Shown piece after piece: positions 1-9,111 of a stretch of 64,000 bases of DNA. The notes below the pieces were generated by a model. It ran no database searches and was not told the origin of the DNA. It worked only from the letters and a program-made list of their open reading frames with translations. Location: contig JAQBQD010000081.1 of NCBI GenBank assembly GCA_028287185.1, forward strand, positions 43,429 to 107,428, given 5' to 3'. Position numbers and translations under genes: made by a program. The DNA is from Gemmatimonadota bacterium. GTDB taxonomy: Bacteria; Gemmatimonadota; Gemmatimonadetes; Longimicrobiales; Longimicrobiaceae. Position 1 is the first letter of the stretch. Each line of letters opens with the position of its first letter.

Positions 1-450
1 CTCGGCCTGCCGCATCCGCTTCTTCCCCTCGAAGAGGAAGGGCCGGGTGACGATGGCGATGGTGAGCGCCCCCATCTCGCGCGCCATCTCGGCGATCACG
101 GGGGCGCCTCCGGTGCCCGTGCCGCCGCCCATGCCGGCGGTGATGAACACCAGGTCGGCGCCCTCCAGGGCCTTGCGCACCTCGTCGCGCGACTCCTCCA
201 GCGCCTGCCGCCCGATCTCGGGGCGGGCGCCGGCGCCCAGGCCGCGGGTGAGCTTGGCGCCGATCTGGATCTTGACGCCCGAGCGCGACTCGCGAAGGGC
301 CTGCGCGTCGGTGTTCACCGAGATGAACTCCACGCCCTCCAGGTCCTCGTCGATCATCCGGTTGACGGCGTTCCCGCCGCCGCCGCCCACGCCCACCACC
401 TTCATGCGGGCGTTCTGGCTGCTGGGCTCCTCGTACTCGAAGATCATCAT
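1..450 (-). CDS. ftsZ: Cell division protein FtsZ (N-terminal 150 residues; runs off the left edge)
   Basis: Tubulin-like GTPase that polymerises into the cytokinetic Z-ring. The visible part has the N-terminal nucleotide loop ([14 protein letters not shown], about residue 20) and the tubulin signature GMGGGTGTG near residue 110, followed by [14 protein letters not shown]. The frame is open at position 1, so the C-terminal half and tail are outside the window. Two ATG codons stand in tandem at 450 and 447; a GGAGG element lies about 8 bases upstream. It is the last visible gene of the dcw operon, 87 bases after ftsA, which is the usual position. Family assignment is certain; only completeness is unknown. 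Confidence 0.97.
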   Translation of the reverse strand, partial: MMIFEYEEPSSQNARMKVVGVGGGGGNAVNRMIDEDLEGVEFISVNTDAQALRESRSGVKIQIGAKLTRGLGAGARPEIGRQALEESRDEVRKALEGADLVFITAGMGGGTGTGGAPVIAEMAREMGALTIAIVTRPFLFEGKKRMRQAE

Positions 451-537
451 CGCTCCGTCCTCCGCCGTCCGTAGTTGGGAGGGTCCCTGCTGCAGGTCGA
501 TTCGTTTCATGGCGCGCGCACCCGGGGGCGCGCGGCC

Positions 538-1785
538 CTAGAAGAAGTCCGTGATCCAGTCGCGCATCCAGCGGAGGACGCCGGCGGCCGAGCCGGGCGA
601 GCCCGCGCCGCCGCCGCCGGGAAGGTCGGCCATCGCGCGGCGCGAGCCGTACAGCACCAGGCCCGCGGCGGTGGCAAACTTGGGGCGGCGCACCGAATCG
701 GCAAGGCCGCCCAGGCCCTCGCCCGGCACCCCCAGCCGCACCGGCGCGGCGAAGGTGCGCTCGGCCAGCTCCACGATGCCGTGCAGCGAGGCGCCGCCCC
801 CCGTGAGCACGATCCCGCCGCCCAGGCGGCCCGCCATCCCGCTGCGCTCCAGCTCGTTGGCGACCAGGCCGAAGATCTCGTCCATGCGCTGCTCGATGAT
901 GTGGGCCAGCAGCTCGCGGGCGATGTGCCGCGTCTGGCCCGAGGCGGCGCCGGGCACCTCGATGGTCTCCTTGGGATCCACCAGGTCCACCCGGGCCACG
1001 CCCCACCGCTCCTTGGTGCGCACGGCCTCGGCGTAGGGCAGCGAGAGCCCCTTCGCCAGGTCGTTGCTGACGGTCGACCCCCCCCAGGGAAGCGAGGCCA
1101 GGTGACGGATCTTGCGCTCGTGGAAGATGATGACGTCCGTCGTGCCGCCGCCCAGGTCCACCAGCGCGGTGCCGATCTCCTTCTCGTCCTCGCTCATGGC
1201 CGCCATGGAGCTGGCGATGGGCTCCAGCACCAGCTCGGCCACCTGGTAGCCGGCGCGCGACACCGACTTGCGGATGTTCTGCGCGGCGCTGGACGAGCCG
1301 GTGACGATGAAGACCTCGGCCTCCAGCCGGGTGCCCGCCATCCCGATGGGGTCGCGGATGCCGTTCTGCGCATCGACGATGTACTCCTGCGGGATGGCGT
1401 GCAGCATCTCGCGGTCGCCGGGCACCACCACGGCGCGCGCCACCTCGTGCACGCGGTCCAGGTCGCCGGGCTGGATCTCGTCGCGGCCGACCGCGACGAC
1501 GCCGGTGGAGGGCCAGGCGTGGATGTGCTCGCCGGCGATCCCCGTGTACAGCTTCTCCACGCTGACGCCGGCCATCAGCTCGGCCTCCTTCACCGCCTTG
1601 CGGACGGACTCGGTCGTGGCCTCGATGTCGGTGACGATCTCGCGGCGGATGCCGCCCGTGCGCGACTGCCCCACGCCCAGGATCTTGACCTGCAGGCGGT
1701 GCGGCGCGTCGCCCGAGACCTCGGCGATCACCGCCGCGGTCTTGCTCGAACCGATGTCCAGCCCGGCGACGAGGGTAGGGCGCAT
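538..1785 (-). CDS. ftsA: Cell division protein FtsA
   Basis: Actin-like ATPase that tethers FtsZ filaments to the inner membrane and recruits later division proteins. The 415-residue protein opens with the actin-fold phosphate loop (GLDIGSSKTAAVIAEV), has the second phosphate loop ALVDLGGGTTDVIIF near residue 200 and the adenosine-binding VLTGGGASLHG near residue 335. It ends in an amphipathic helix (VLRWMRDWITDFF) expected to be the membrane-targeting sequence. The ATG at 1785 was chosen because the longer frame upstream is low-complexity and overlaps ftsQ. It lies 13 bases after ftsQ and before ftsZ, the canonical order. Confidence 0.96.
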   Translation of the reverse strand: MRPTLVAGLDIGSSKTAAVIAEVSGDAPHRLQVKILGVGQSRTGGIRREIVTDIEATTESVRKAVKEAELMAGVSVEKLYTGIAGEHIHAWPSTGVVAVGRDEIQPGDLDRVHEVARAVVVPGDREMLHAIPQEYIVDAQNGIRDPIGMAGTRLEAEVFIVTGSSSAAQNIRKSVSRAGYQVAELVLEPIASSMAAMSEDEKEIGTALVDLGGGTTDVIIFHERKIRHLASLPWGGSTVSNDLAKGLSLPYAEAVRTKERWGVARVDLVDPKETIEVPGAASGQTRHIARELLAHIIEQRMDEIFGLVANELERSGMAGRLGGGIVLTGGGASLHGIVELAERTFAAPVRLGVPGEGLGGLADSVRRPKFATAAGLVLYGSRRAMADLPGGGGAGSPGSAAGVLRWMRDWITDFF

Positions 1786-1798
1786 GGAGTGGGGATGC

Positions 1799-2566
1799 CT
1801 AACGGGTCGCGGGGGGGAGGGGGGCCGCCGCCGGGAAGCGGACGACGACCTGGTCCTCGAAGCGAAGGTCCATCTGCACGGGGGCCCTTCCCTCGGCGCC
1901 ACCCGACCGGCGGCGCACGTCGTCCAGCGCCAGCCCGAGCCGCCGCAGCGCGCCCGCGGACGCTCCGGCGGGCAGGCGCACCTCGGCGCGGGGATGGTCC
2001 ACGGCCAGCAGCAGCTCGCCCCGCCCGCGCCCCGGCCGCACCTCGCCGACGCGCGCCATCAGGGCGGGATCCAGGTCCGCGAGCCGCCCGGCCTCGGCCA
2101 GCATGGCCCGCGTGCCCGCCGCGCGCACCCGCCGGTCGGCGCCCGCGGCGCCCGGCCCGCGCACCAGCGGCAGGTCCACCGGCACCCGCGCGGGATCCAC
2201 CGGCAGCACCTCGCCCTGGGCCGTCGCGGGAAGGAGGGCGGCGCCCTCCACCAGCCCGGCCGGCCGCTTCTCTACCACCACGATGCGCAGCACGTCCGGC
2301 AGCCGGCGCTCCACGCGGGCGGAGGCGACCACGGGGCTGCGCTCCAGCGCCCGCTCCCACGGCCCGGCGTCGTCCCACACGCTGCCGCCGCGGCGGATGC
2401 CCGAGGCGGCCAGCACCTCGTGCGGCGCCAGCAGGCGGGCGCCGGACACCTCCACGCGGCGCACGGTGAAGAGCGGCACGCGGCGCAGCGCGGGCGGCCC
2501 CCACCACGGCGACGACCCGCCGGCGGCGAGCAGGAGGGCGGCGCCGGCCAGCGCGAGCTTCCTCAT
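1799..2566 (-). CDS. ftsQ: Cell division protein FtsQ/DivIB
   Basis: Bitopic divisome protein linking early cytoplasmic and late periplasmic division proteins. The 255 residues show a short cytoplasmic tail, one N-terminal hydrophobic segment (residues 3-20), then a POTRA-type domain (FTVRRVEVSGARLLAPHEVL) and a conserved stretch ending in VVEKRPAGL; the rest matches the FtsQ beta domain. The ATG at 2566 overlaps the murC stop in an ATGA junction, which fixes the start. The family diverges quickly, so the call rests on POTRA-like sequence plus position between murC and ftsA. Confidence 0.9.
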   Translation of the reverse strand: MRKLALAGAALLLAAGGSSPWWGPPALRRVPLFTVRRVEVSGARLLAPHEVLAASGIRRGGSVWDDAGPWERALERSPVVASARVERRLPDVLRIVVVEKRPAGLVEGAALLPATAQGEVLPVDPARVPVDLPLVRGPGAAGADRRVRAAGTRAMLAEAGRLADLDPALMARVGEVRPGRGRGELLLAVDHPRAEVRLPAGASAGALRRLGLALDDVRRRSGGAEGRAPVQMDLRFEDQVVVRFPAAAPLPPATR

Positions 2567-3987
2567 CGCGCCGCCTCCGCCGTCCGCCCCTGGACGAGCG
2601 CGACCAGCTCCCGCGCCGCGGCGTCCAGGTTCCCCGCGCCCAGGGTGATGCACAGGTCGCCCTCGCGCAGCTCGGGCGCGACCCGGCCGACGATCTCCGC
2701 CCGGTCCCGCACGTACTCCACGTCGGCGCCCGCGTCCCGCGCGGCGTCGGCGATCATCTGCCCCGTGACGCCCTCGATGGACGCCTCGCGGGCGGCGTAC
2801 ACGTCGGTCACGAAGACGCGGTCGGCCAGCGCCAGCGCCCGCCCGAACTGCGCCGCGAAGTCGCGGGTGCGGGAGTACAGGTGCGGCTGGAAGACGGCCA
2901 CCACGCGCCGCTGGGGGTGCGAGGCGCGCGCGGCGTGCAGCGTCGCCTCCACCTCGGTGGGATGGTGGGCGTAGTCGTCGACGACGAGGACGCCGCCCCC
3001 CTCGCCCACCCGCTGGAAGCGCCGGTCGATGCCCGTGTAGGAGGCGAGGCCCGCGACGACGGCGTCCCACTCCGCGCCCAGCCTCCGGCCGACGGAGACG
3101 GCGGCCAGGGCGTTGCGCACGTTGTGCATCCCCGGCACCTCGATGCGGGCGCGCCCCAGGTGCTCGCCCCGCTCCACCACGCCGAAGGTGCTGCCGTGCC
3201 CGTCGGGCTCCACGTCCACCGCGCGGTACGCCGCGCCTTCCGCCGTACCGTACGTCACCAGCCGCCGCCCGTTGCCGCCGTCCAGCCGCGACAGCAGGCG
3301 CATGGCCCCCGCGTCGTCAGCGCAGCACGCCACCATCCCGTCGGCGGGCACGCGGCCGGCGAACTCGGCGAAGGCCTCCTCGATCGCCTCGACGGTGCCG
3401 TACACGTCCAGGTGGTCGGCCTCCAGCGTGGTCACTACGGCGAGGGTGGGGTGAAGGGTCAGGAAGGAGCGGTCGTACTCGTCGGCCTCCACCACGTACA
3501 GCCGGTCGCTGCCCGGGTGCAGGTTGCCGCCCCAGGCGGCGACGCGGGCCCCGACGAAGCCCGTCGGCTGCATCCCCGCGGCGGCCAGGACGGCGGTGGT
3601 GAGCGTGGTGGTGGTGGTCTTGCCGTGCGTGCCCGCGATGCCGACGACCAGGCCGCGGTTCACGATGCCGCCCAGCGCCTCGGCGCGCTTCAGCACGGGG
3701 ATGCCGCGCGCGCGGGCCGCCTCCAGCTCCGGGTGCGACGCGGGGACGGCCGCCGTCACCACCACGGCGGCGCACTCCGCCACGTGGGCGGGGTCGTGCC
3801 CGTCCGCCACCTGCGCGCCCGCCTTCGCCAGGGCGTGCGCCCCCGCGGAGGGGTGCGCGTCGCAGCCCGTGACCCGCACCCCGGCGCGCATCAGCATGTC
3901 CGCGAGCGGGGTCATCCCCGCCCCGCCGATCCCCATGAAGTGGACCGTGCGTCCGCGGGCAAGCTCGACCAGGTTCAAGCGGCTCAA
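2563..3987 (-). CDS. murC: UDP-N-acetylmuramate--L-alanine ligase MurC
   Basis: Cytoplasmic ATP-dependent ligase that adds the first amino acid (L-Ala) to UDP-MurNAc. The 474 residues have the N-terminal Rossmann domain (HFMGIGGAGMTPLADML), the Mur-ligase ATP loop GIAGTHGKTTTTT near residue 115, the central-domain EADEYDRSFL motif and the C-terminal domain (DDYAHHPTEVEATL). The start is a TTG at 3987 with GGAG seven bases upstream. It follows murG after a 33-base gap and overlaps ftsQ by 4 bases. murB and ddl, often found just downstream, are absent from this junction. Confidence 0.96.
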   Translation of the reverse strand: MSRLNLVELARGRTVHFMGIGGAGMTPLADMLMRAGVRVTGCDAHPSAGAHALAKAGAQVADGHDPAHVAECAAVVVTAAVPASHPELEAARARGIPVLKRAEALGGIVNRGLVVGIAGTHGKTTTTTLTTAVLAAAGMQPTGFVGARVAAWGGNLHPGSDRLYVVEADEYDRSFLTLHPTLAVVTTLEADHLDVYGTVEAIEEAFAEFAGRVPADGMVACCADDAGAMRLLSRLDGGNGRRLVTYGTAEGAAYRAVDVEPDGHGSTFGVVERGEHLGRARIEVPGMHNVRNALAAVSVGRRLGAEWDAVVAGLASYTGIDRRFQRVGEGGGVLVVDDYAHHPTEVEATLHAARASHPQRRVVAVFQPHLYSRTRDFAAQFGRALALADRVFVTDVYAAREASIEGVTGQMIADAARDAGADVEYVRDRAEIVGRVAPELREGDLCITLGAGNLDAAARELVALVQGRTAEAAR

Positions 3988-4020
3988 TATAGGGCTCCGT
4001 GAGGGGATACGAAAGCGGGG

Positions 4021-5169
4021 TCAGCCCTCGCGCGACAGCCGCGCGAGCTCCGTGGCGATACGCAGCGCCGCATCCGGGCGGCCGCGCGCGAGGGCCCCGG
4101 CGGCCAGCCCCGCGCGGCGCTCGGGCGACTCCGCGAGGGCCAGCAGCTCGGTCCACAGGCGGCCTGTGCCCAGCTCCGACTCGGGCACCAGCACGGCCGC
4201 CCCGGCCTGCTCCAGCGCCACCGCGTTGTGGTGCTGGTGGTTGGCGGCGGCGCTCGGCAGGGGCACCAGGACCATGGCCAGCCCCCAGGCGCACAGCTCG
4301 GCCAGCGCCATCGCGCCGGCGCGGGACACGGCGAAGTCCGCCGAGGCCAGCGCGGCGGGCATGTCTTCGATGTAGGGCACGGCCTTCACCCAGCCGCCCG
4401 CGCCCGTCTCCGCCAGGCGCGCCGCCACGCTCTCGTACTGCGCGGTGCCCGTGGACCACAGCAGCTCGAATCCCGCCGCGGGCGCGGGGATGCGGCCTTC
4501 CGCGACGCTCCGCAGCGCGCCCAGCAGCGCCTCGTTCACCGGCCGCGCGCCCTGGCTTCCGCCCACCACGAGCCCGACCGTGCCGCCACCCAGGCCGAAG
4601 CGGGCCCGCGCCTCGTCCCTGGGAGGCGCGGCGGCGGGGGGCTTGATGGGGTTTCCGAACTCGAACACCTCCGTGCGGGCGCCGGGCTTCAGGTACCGCT
4701 TCGCCTCCGGGAAGGCCAGGTGGAGCTGGCGCACCCGCCGGGCGACCAGCCGCGTCACCAGGCCGGGGAAGGAGTTCTGCTCCTGCACCGCGGTGGGCAC
4801 GCCGCGCAGCATGGCGAACGCCACCGCCGGACCGCTGGCGTAGCCGCCCGTGCCGACCACGAGGTTCGGCCGGAACTGACGGAACACCTTCGCCAGTCCC
4901 CCGAACGAGCCGGCCATCGAGGGGATCAAACGCCAGTTCTGCCAGGGCTGCGAGCGGCGGATAGGCTCGAAGGGCAGCAGCACGTGCGGCACGCCGCGCT
5001 CCGGCAGCACCCGCGCCTCCACTCCGCGGCGCGCGCCGGCGAAGAAGACCTGCGCCCGCGGATCCACTTGCATCAGCGCGTCCCCCAGCGCCAGCGCGGG
5101 GTACAGGTGGCCCCCGGTGCCGCCGCCGGCGAACAGCACCCGCGGCGCCGAGCGGTCCAGCGCGCTCAC
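4021..5169 (-). CDS. murG: UDP-N-acetylglucosamine--lipid I GlcNAc transferase MurG
   Basis: Peripheral membrane GT-B glycosyltransferase converting lipid I to lipid II. The 382-residue product starts with the glycine-rich loop FAGGGTGGHLYPALALGDAL and has GTGGYASGP and QEQNSFPG in the N-terminal domain. The C-terminal domain carries the donor-site motif VVGGSQGARPVNEAL and the SRAGAMALAELCAWGLAMVL stretch. The GTG at 5169 overlaps the ftsW stop in a GTGA junction, so translation is probably coupled to ftsW. Confidence 0.96.
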   Translation of the reverse strand: MSALDRSAPRVLFAGGGTGGHLYPALALGDALMQVDPRAQVFFAGARRGVEARVLPERGVPHVLLPFEPIRRSQPWQNWRLIPSMAGSFGGLAKVFRQFRPNLVVGTGGYASGPAVAFAMLRGVPTAVQEQNSFPGLVTRLVARRVRQLHLAFPEAKRYLKPGARTEVFEFGNPIKPPAAAPPRDEARARFGLGGGTVGLVVGGSQGARPVNEALLGALRSVAEGRIPAPAAGFELLWSTGTAQYESVAARLAETGAGGWVKAVPYIEDMPAALASADFAVSRAGAMALAELCAWGLAMVLVPLPSAAANHQHHNAVALEQAGAAVLVPESELGTGRLWTELLALAESPERRAGLAAGALARGRPDAALRIATELARLSREG

Positions 5170-6446
5170 GCCGCCCTCCGCTTCGCCGGGGCCGCCGCCG
5201 GTCCGTTCCGCGTCGCCCGGGCGACGGCGAGGAGGATGCCGACGGCCGCGAAGTCCGCGAGCAGGGCGCTTCGGCCGTATGACATGAAGGGCAGCGCGAC
5301 GCCCGTCGTGGGCAGCAGCGCCAGGGCCACGCCCATGTGCAGGAAGGCGGAGACGGCGATCAGGTTGGTCATTCCGATGCCCACCAGGTACCCGAACCGG
5401 TCGGGCGCCCGCGCCGCGATCCGGTATCCCACCCACAGGAAGGCGCCGAACAGCGCCACCGTCAGCACGATCCCGAAGATGCCCCACTCCTCGGCGATCA
5501 TCGAGAACAGGAAGTCGTTGTGCGGCTCGGGAAGGAAGCCGTACTTCTGCCGGCTCGCCCCGTATCCCACGCCCGAAAGGCCGCCGGAGCCCACCGCGAT
5601 CAGCGACTGGTAGATCTGGTAGCTCACCCCCGCCGGGTCCGCCGCGGGGTCCAGGAAGGCCACGATGCGCTTCATCCGGTAGTCCGCGCTGTTGATGGCG
5701 TGCCAGACCACCGGCACGGCCACCATGCCGAGGAGGATGAAGTGGCCGATGCGCGCCCCGCCGGCGAACAGGACGAGCGACGCCAGCAGCGCCAGCAGCA
5801 GCGCGGCGGACATGTTGGGCTCGCGGAAGACGAGCAGGATGACGCCCAGCCAGACGACGAGGAACGGGAGCAGCCCCTTGCTCATGGAGTGCAGCCGGTC
5901 CTCCTTCTTCACCGCCATCATGGCCGTCCAGAAGATGAGCGCCAGCTTTGCGAACTCGGACGGCTGGAACCGGATGCCCAGGTTCAGCCAGCGGCGTGCG
6001 CCGTTGATGCGCGGGGCGATGGCGTGCGTGCCCGGCGCGATCACCACGAGGAGCATCAGGCTCACGACGAGCAGGATGGGCCACGCCCAGCGCTCCCAGC
6101 GGTGGTAGTCCATCCGCGCCAGCACGGCGCAGAGCACCGCGCCGCACGCCGCGCCGCCGAGCTGCTTGAGCGCGAAGTAGTGCCCCGGCAGCCCTTCCGC
6201 CCGCGCCATGAAGGCACTGGCGCTGTACAGCTCCAGCAGGCCGAATCCGAACGCGACCAGCACGAGCAGCAGCAGCGCGCGCGTCTCCCACACCTCGCCC
6301 GTCGCGGCCGCCGTCGCGGGGACGGAGCGCAGGCGCGGCGCGTCCACGCCTTTCGGCGCGGCTGGCTTCCGCGCGGCATCCTGCTTCCGCGGGGAGGCCT
6401 TCGCGGCGGCGCGGCCGGGCAGCAGGGCGATGGCGCTCTTCATCAT
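5166..6446 (-). CDS. ftsW: SEDS peptidoglycan glycosyltransferase FtsW
   Basis: Polytopic SEDS-family polymerase that makes septal glycan strands from lipid II, normally paired with FtsI. The 426 residues have a 65-residue basic/alanine-rich cytoplasmic N-terminus, then about ten membrane segments. Conserved SEDS features include PHNDFLFSMIAEEWG in the large extracytoplasmic loop and TGVALPFMSYGRSALL near the C-terminus. Starts at tandem ATGs (6446 and 6443); the first overlaps the murD stop as ATGA. FtsW rather than RodA is inferred from the dcw location. Confidence 0.95.
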   Translation of the reverse strand: MMKSAIALLPGRAAAKASPRKQDAARKPAAPKGVDAPRLRSVPATAAATGEVWETRALLLLVLVAFGFGLLELYSASAFMARAEGLPGHYFALKQLGGAACGAVLCAVLARMDYHRWERWAWPILLVVSLMLLVVIAPGTHAIAPRINGARRWLNLGIRFQPSEFAKLALIFWTAMMAVKKEDRLHSMSKGLLPFLVVWLGVILLVFREPNMSAALLLALLASLVLFAGGARIGHFILLGMVAVPVVWHAINSADYRMKRIVAFLDPAADPAGVSYQIYQSLIAVGSGGLSGVGYGASRQKYGFLPEPHNDFLFSMIAEEWGIFGIVLTVALFGAFLWVGYRIAARAPDRFGYLVGIGMTNLIAVSAFLHMGVALALLPTTGVALPFMSYGRSALLADFAAVGILLAVARATRNGPAAAPAKRRAA

Positions 6447-7816
6447 GCGGCCCCCGCCAGCTCGGCGAAGCGGCGGCCGCGCTCCTCGTAGTCCCTGAAC
6501 ATGTCGTAGCTGGAGCAGGCCGGGGACAGCAGCACCACGTCCCCCGTCCGCGCGATCTCCGCGGCGCGACGGACGACGGCGTCGAACCCGCCGTCCACGC
6601 GCTCCACCGGAACCTCGGCGGACAGGTCGGCCTGGATGATGGGCGCCGCCTCGCCGTACGCCAGCACGGTGCGGACGCGGCCGCGCAGGTCGTCCAGCAG
6701 CCCGGTGTACGGCTCGCCCTTGTGGCGGCCGCCGAGCAGCAGGACGACGGGGCGGTGGGTCGACCGGAGCGCGACCTGCGTGCTGGCCAGGTTGGTCGCC
6801 TTGCTGTCGTTGATCCAGAGCACGCCGTCGCGGTCGGCCACGGGCTGCAGCCGGTGCGCGGGCGGCTCGAACGAGCGCAGGCCGCGGCCGATGGAGGCGG
6901 CGTCCGCGCCGGCCAGGCGCGCGGCGATGGCGGCGGCGAGCGCGTTGGCGGCGTTGTGCGTGCCCAGGATGCGCAGCTCGTCGGTGGAGGCCAGGTGCTC
7001 CTCCTCCGCGCCGTCGTCCATCCGCAGCACCAGCCAGCGGTCGTCCGTCACGTATCCGCCCAGCTCTCCCGGCTCCAGCGGCGACGCGACACGGAAGTAG
7101 AAGCGCCAGCCATCCGCGCCGCCGGGAAGGCCGCGCGCCGTCTCGTCCTCGCCGTTCAGCACCCACCGGCTGTCCGCGGTGGCGTTGGCGAAGAGGCGGG
7201 CCTTGTCGGCGTAGTACTCGGCCACGCCCGGGTACCGGTCCAGGTGGTCGGGCGCCAGGTTGGTGAGGATGCCGATCTGCGGGGCGAAGCGGTGCGTGTC
7301 CGCGAGCTGGAACGAGCTGACCTCCACCACGGCCACGTCCGGCGCGGGGTCGCGCATCGCCAGCTCCGAGAGCGCGATGCCGATGTTGCCGCCCGCCGGC
7401 GCGTCCTGCCCCGCCGTCATCAGCAGGTGCGACAGCAGCGCCGTGGTCGTGGTCTTTCCGTTCGTCCCGGTGATGGCGATCACGGGGGAGTCCAGCAGCC
7501 CGAACGCGAACTCCACCTCGCTCTCCACGCGCACGGAGGCCACGGCGGGGTCGCGCAGGATCGGCACCGTGCGCGGGATCCCGGGGGAGAGGACGATGCG
7601 GTCGCAGGCGGCCAGCTTCGCGGCGTCGTGGCGGCCGGCGTCCGCATCTCCGCCGAGTGCGCGCACCTGCTCGGCGGCGGCCTCGGTTGCGGGCGAGGTG
7701 CCCAGGTCGCTGGCGTACACGCGGGCGCCCTTCGCAAGCGCCAGGCGCGCGGCGGCCAGGCCGCTGCGCGCGAGGCCCAGAACGCCCACCGTCTCGCCGG
7801 CGAGGGAGCGGGTCAT
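6443..7816 (-). CDS. murD: UDP-N-acetylmuramoylalanine--D-glutamate ligase MurD
   Basis: Adds D-glutamate to UDP-MurNAc-L-Ala in the cytoplasm. The 457 residues contain the N-terminal uracil-binding domain (VGVLGLARSGLAAARLAL), the ATP loop AITGTNGKTTTTALLSHLL near residue 115, the central motif LTNLAPDHLDRYPG, and the C-terminal domain (VLWINDSKATNLASTQVAL, then VLLLGGRHKGEPY). NDSKATN is characteristic of MurD. The ATG at 7816 overlaps the mraY stop (ATGA). Confidence 0.96.
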   Translation of the reverse strand: MTRSLAGETVGVLGLARSGLAAARLALAKGARVYASDLGTSPATEAAAEQVRALGGDADAGRHDAAKLAACDRIVLSPGIPRTVPILRDPAVASVRVESEVEFAFGLLDSPVIAITGTNGKTTTTALLSHLLMTAGQDAPAGGNIGIALSELAMRDPAPDVAVVEVSSFQLADTHRFAPQIGILTNLAPDHLDRYPGVAEYYADKARLFANATADSRWVLNGEDETARGLPGGADGWRFYFRVASPLEPGELGGYVTDDRWLVLRMDDGAEEEHLASTDELRILGTHNAANALAAAIAARLAGADAASIGRGLRSFEPPAHRLQPVADRDGVLWINDSKATNLASTQVALRSTHRPVVLLLGGRHKGEPYTGLLDDLRGRVRTVLAYGEAAPIIQADLSAEVPVERVDGGFDAVVRRAAEIARTGDVVLLSPACSSYDMFRDYEERGRRFAELAGAA

Positions 7817-8922
7817 CGGATCTTGAGCGTGGCGAAGGCGAACATCGCGCAGACGATCCCCGCGATCCAGAAGCGGATGATGACCCGGTTCTCGTGCCAC
7901 CCGATCTGCTCGAAGTGGTGGTGCAGCGGCGCCATGCGGAAGATGCGCCGCCCCGTGCCCGTGCGCCGCTTGGTCCACTTGAAGTACAGCGTCTGCGACG
8001 CGACGGACGCGGCCTCGGCCACGAACACGCCGCCCACGATGGCGAGCAGGAACTCGGCCTTGAGCATCACCGAGATGGCGCCCAGCACCCCGCCGATGGC
8101 GAGCGAGCCGGTGTCGCCCATGAACACCTCGGCCGGGTGCGCGTTGAACCACAGGAAGCCCATGCACGCCCCGCCCAGCGCCAGGCAGAAGATGGTGAGC
8201 TCGCCCACGCCCGGCAGGTAGAACAGGTTCAGGTAGTCCGAGGTGTCGATCCGCCCCAGCGCGTACGCGAAGATCCCGAAGGTCATCGCCGCGATGGCGG
8301 AAAGGCCCGCCGCCAGCCCGTCCAGTCCGTCCGTGAGGTTCACGGCGTTGGAGAAGGCGGTGATGATGAACACCACCCAGATGGGATACGCGATCCAGGA
8401 GAAGCTGATGTGCCAGGTCTTGATGAACGGGATCTGCGTCCAGGTGCTCGGCACCGCCGTGGTGAACGGGTGCCAGAGAAGGAGGATGCCCAGAAGGAGG
8501 CCGACGCTCACCTGGCCCACGATCTTGTACCGCCCCACCAGCCCTTCCGTCTTCTTGCGCACCACCTTCAGGTAGTCGTCCAGGAAGCCCAGGCCGCCCA
8601 GCCACAGCAGCACGACGACCGCCACCCAGGTGTAGCGGTTGGTGAGGTCGGCCCACAGCAGCGTGGGGATCACCGTCGCCATCACGATCAGCACGCCGCC
8701 CATGGTGGGCGTGCCCGACTTGCCCAGGTGCGTCTTGGGCCCTTCCGTCCGCACCACCTGCCCCACCTTGAGCATGCGCAGGCGCGAGATGACGGCGGGG
8801 CCGAAGTACAGCGCCACCAGGAACGCCGTCACCACCGCCCCCGCCGCCCGGAACGTCTGGTAGCGGAAGAGGTTGAAGATGACGTGCGACTCCGCGAGGG
8901 GCACGAGCAGGTGATAGAGCAC
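7813..8922 (-). CDS. mraY: Phospho-N-acetylmuramoyl-pentapeptide transferase MraY
   Basis: Integral membrane enzyme that moves phospho-MurNAc-pentapeptide to undecaprenyl phosphate, forming lipid I. The 369 residues predict about ten membrane helices. Signature motifs are all present: GFLDDYLKV, the metal/catalytic NLTDGLDGLAAG, FMGDTGSLAIGG and the histidine motif MAPLHHHFEQIGW near the C-terminus. The ATG at 8922 lies after the only sizeable gap (189 bases) inside the operon. Confidence 0.97.
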   Translation of the reverse strand: MLYHLLVPLAESHVIFNLFRYQTFRAAGAVVTAFLVALYFGPAVISRLRMLKVGQVVRTEGPKTHLGKSGTPTMGGVLIVMATVIPTLLWADLTNRYTWVAVVVLLWLGGLGFLDDYLKVVRKKTEGLVGRYKIVGQVSVGLLLGILLLWHPFTTAVPSTWTQIPFIKTWHISFSWIAYPIWVVFIITAFSNAVNLTDGLDGLAAGLSAIAAMTFGIFAYALGRIDTSDYLNLFYLPGVGELTIFCLALGGACMGFLWFNAHPAEVFMGDTGSLAIGGVLGAISVMLKAEFLLAIVGGVFVAEAASVASQTLYFKWTKRRTGTGRRIFRMAPLHHHFEQIGWHENRVIIRFWIAGIVCAMFAFATLKIR

Positions 8923-9111
8923 CGGTTCGGCTTCCGTGCTGGGCGTGGACGGGTGGACTGCGCTCGTTCGTCTGATCTGGATGCGTGCGCCGGTCCGGCG
9001 CGGGACTGCGTGTCGTTCGGTCGATGCGTGCCGTTCGGCCGATGCGGTCGGCTTTCGTGCGCCGATCGGCTGAGCCCTCCGCCGGCCGGCTCCGTCGCCC
9101 GGCGTCGATCC
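8923..9111. other. Spacer between murF and mraY
   Basis: The only extended non-coding gap inside the dcw operon. It is rich in short degenerate repeats of the type CGATGCG / GGTCGG / CGGCCGATGC and has no credible reading frame. No clear terminator or sigma70 promoter was found. It may hold an internal promoter or processing site, but nothing in the sequence proves this. Confidence 0.5.

Noticed and set aside
475..2469. Long plus-strand open frame opposite ftsA/ftsQ
   Set aside because: It is His/Arg/Gly/Ala-rich shadow sequence of the minus-strand genes, typical of high-GC DNA.
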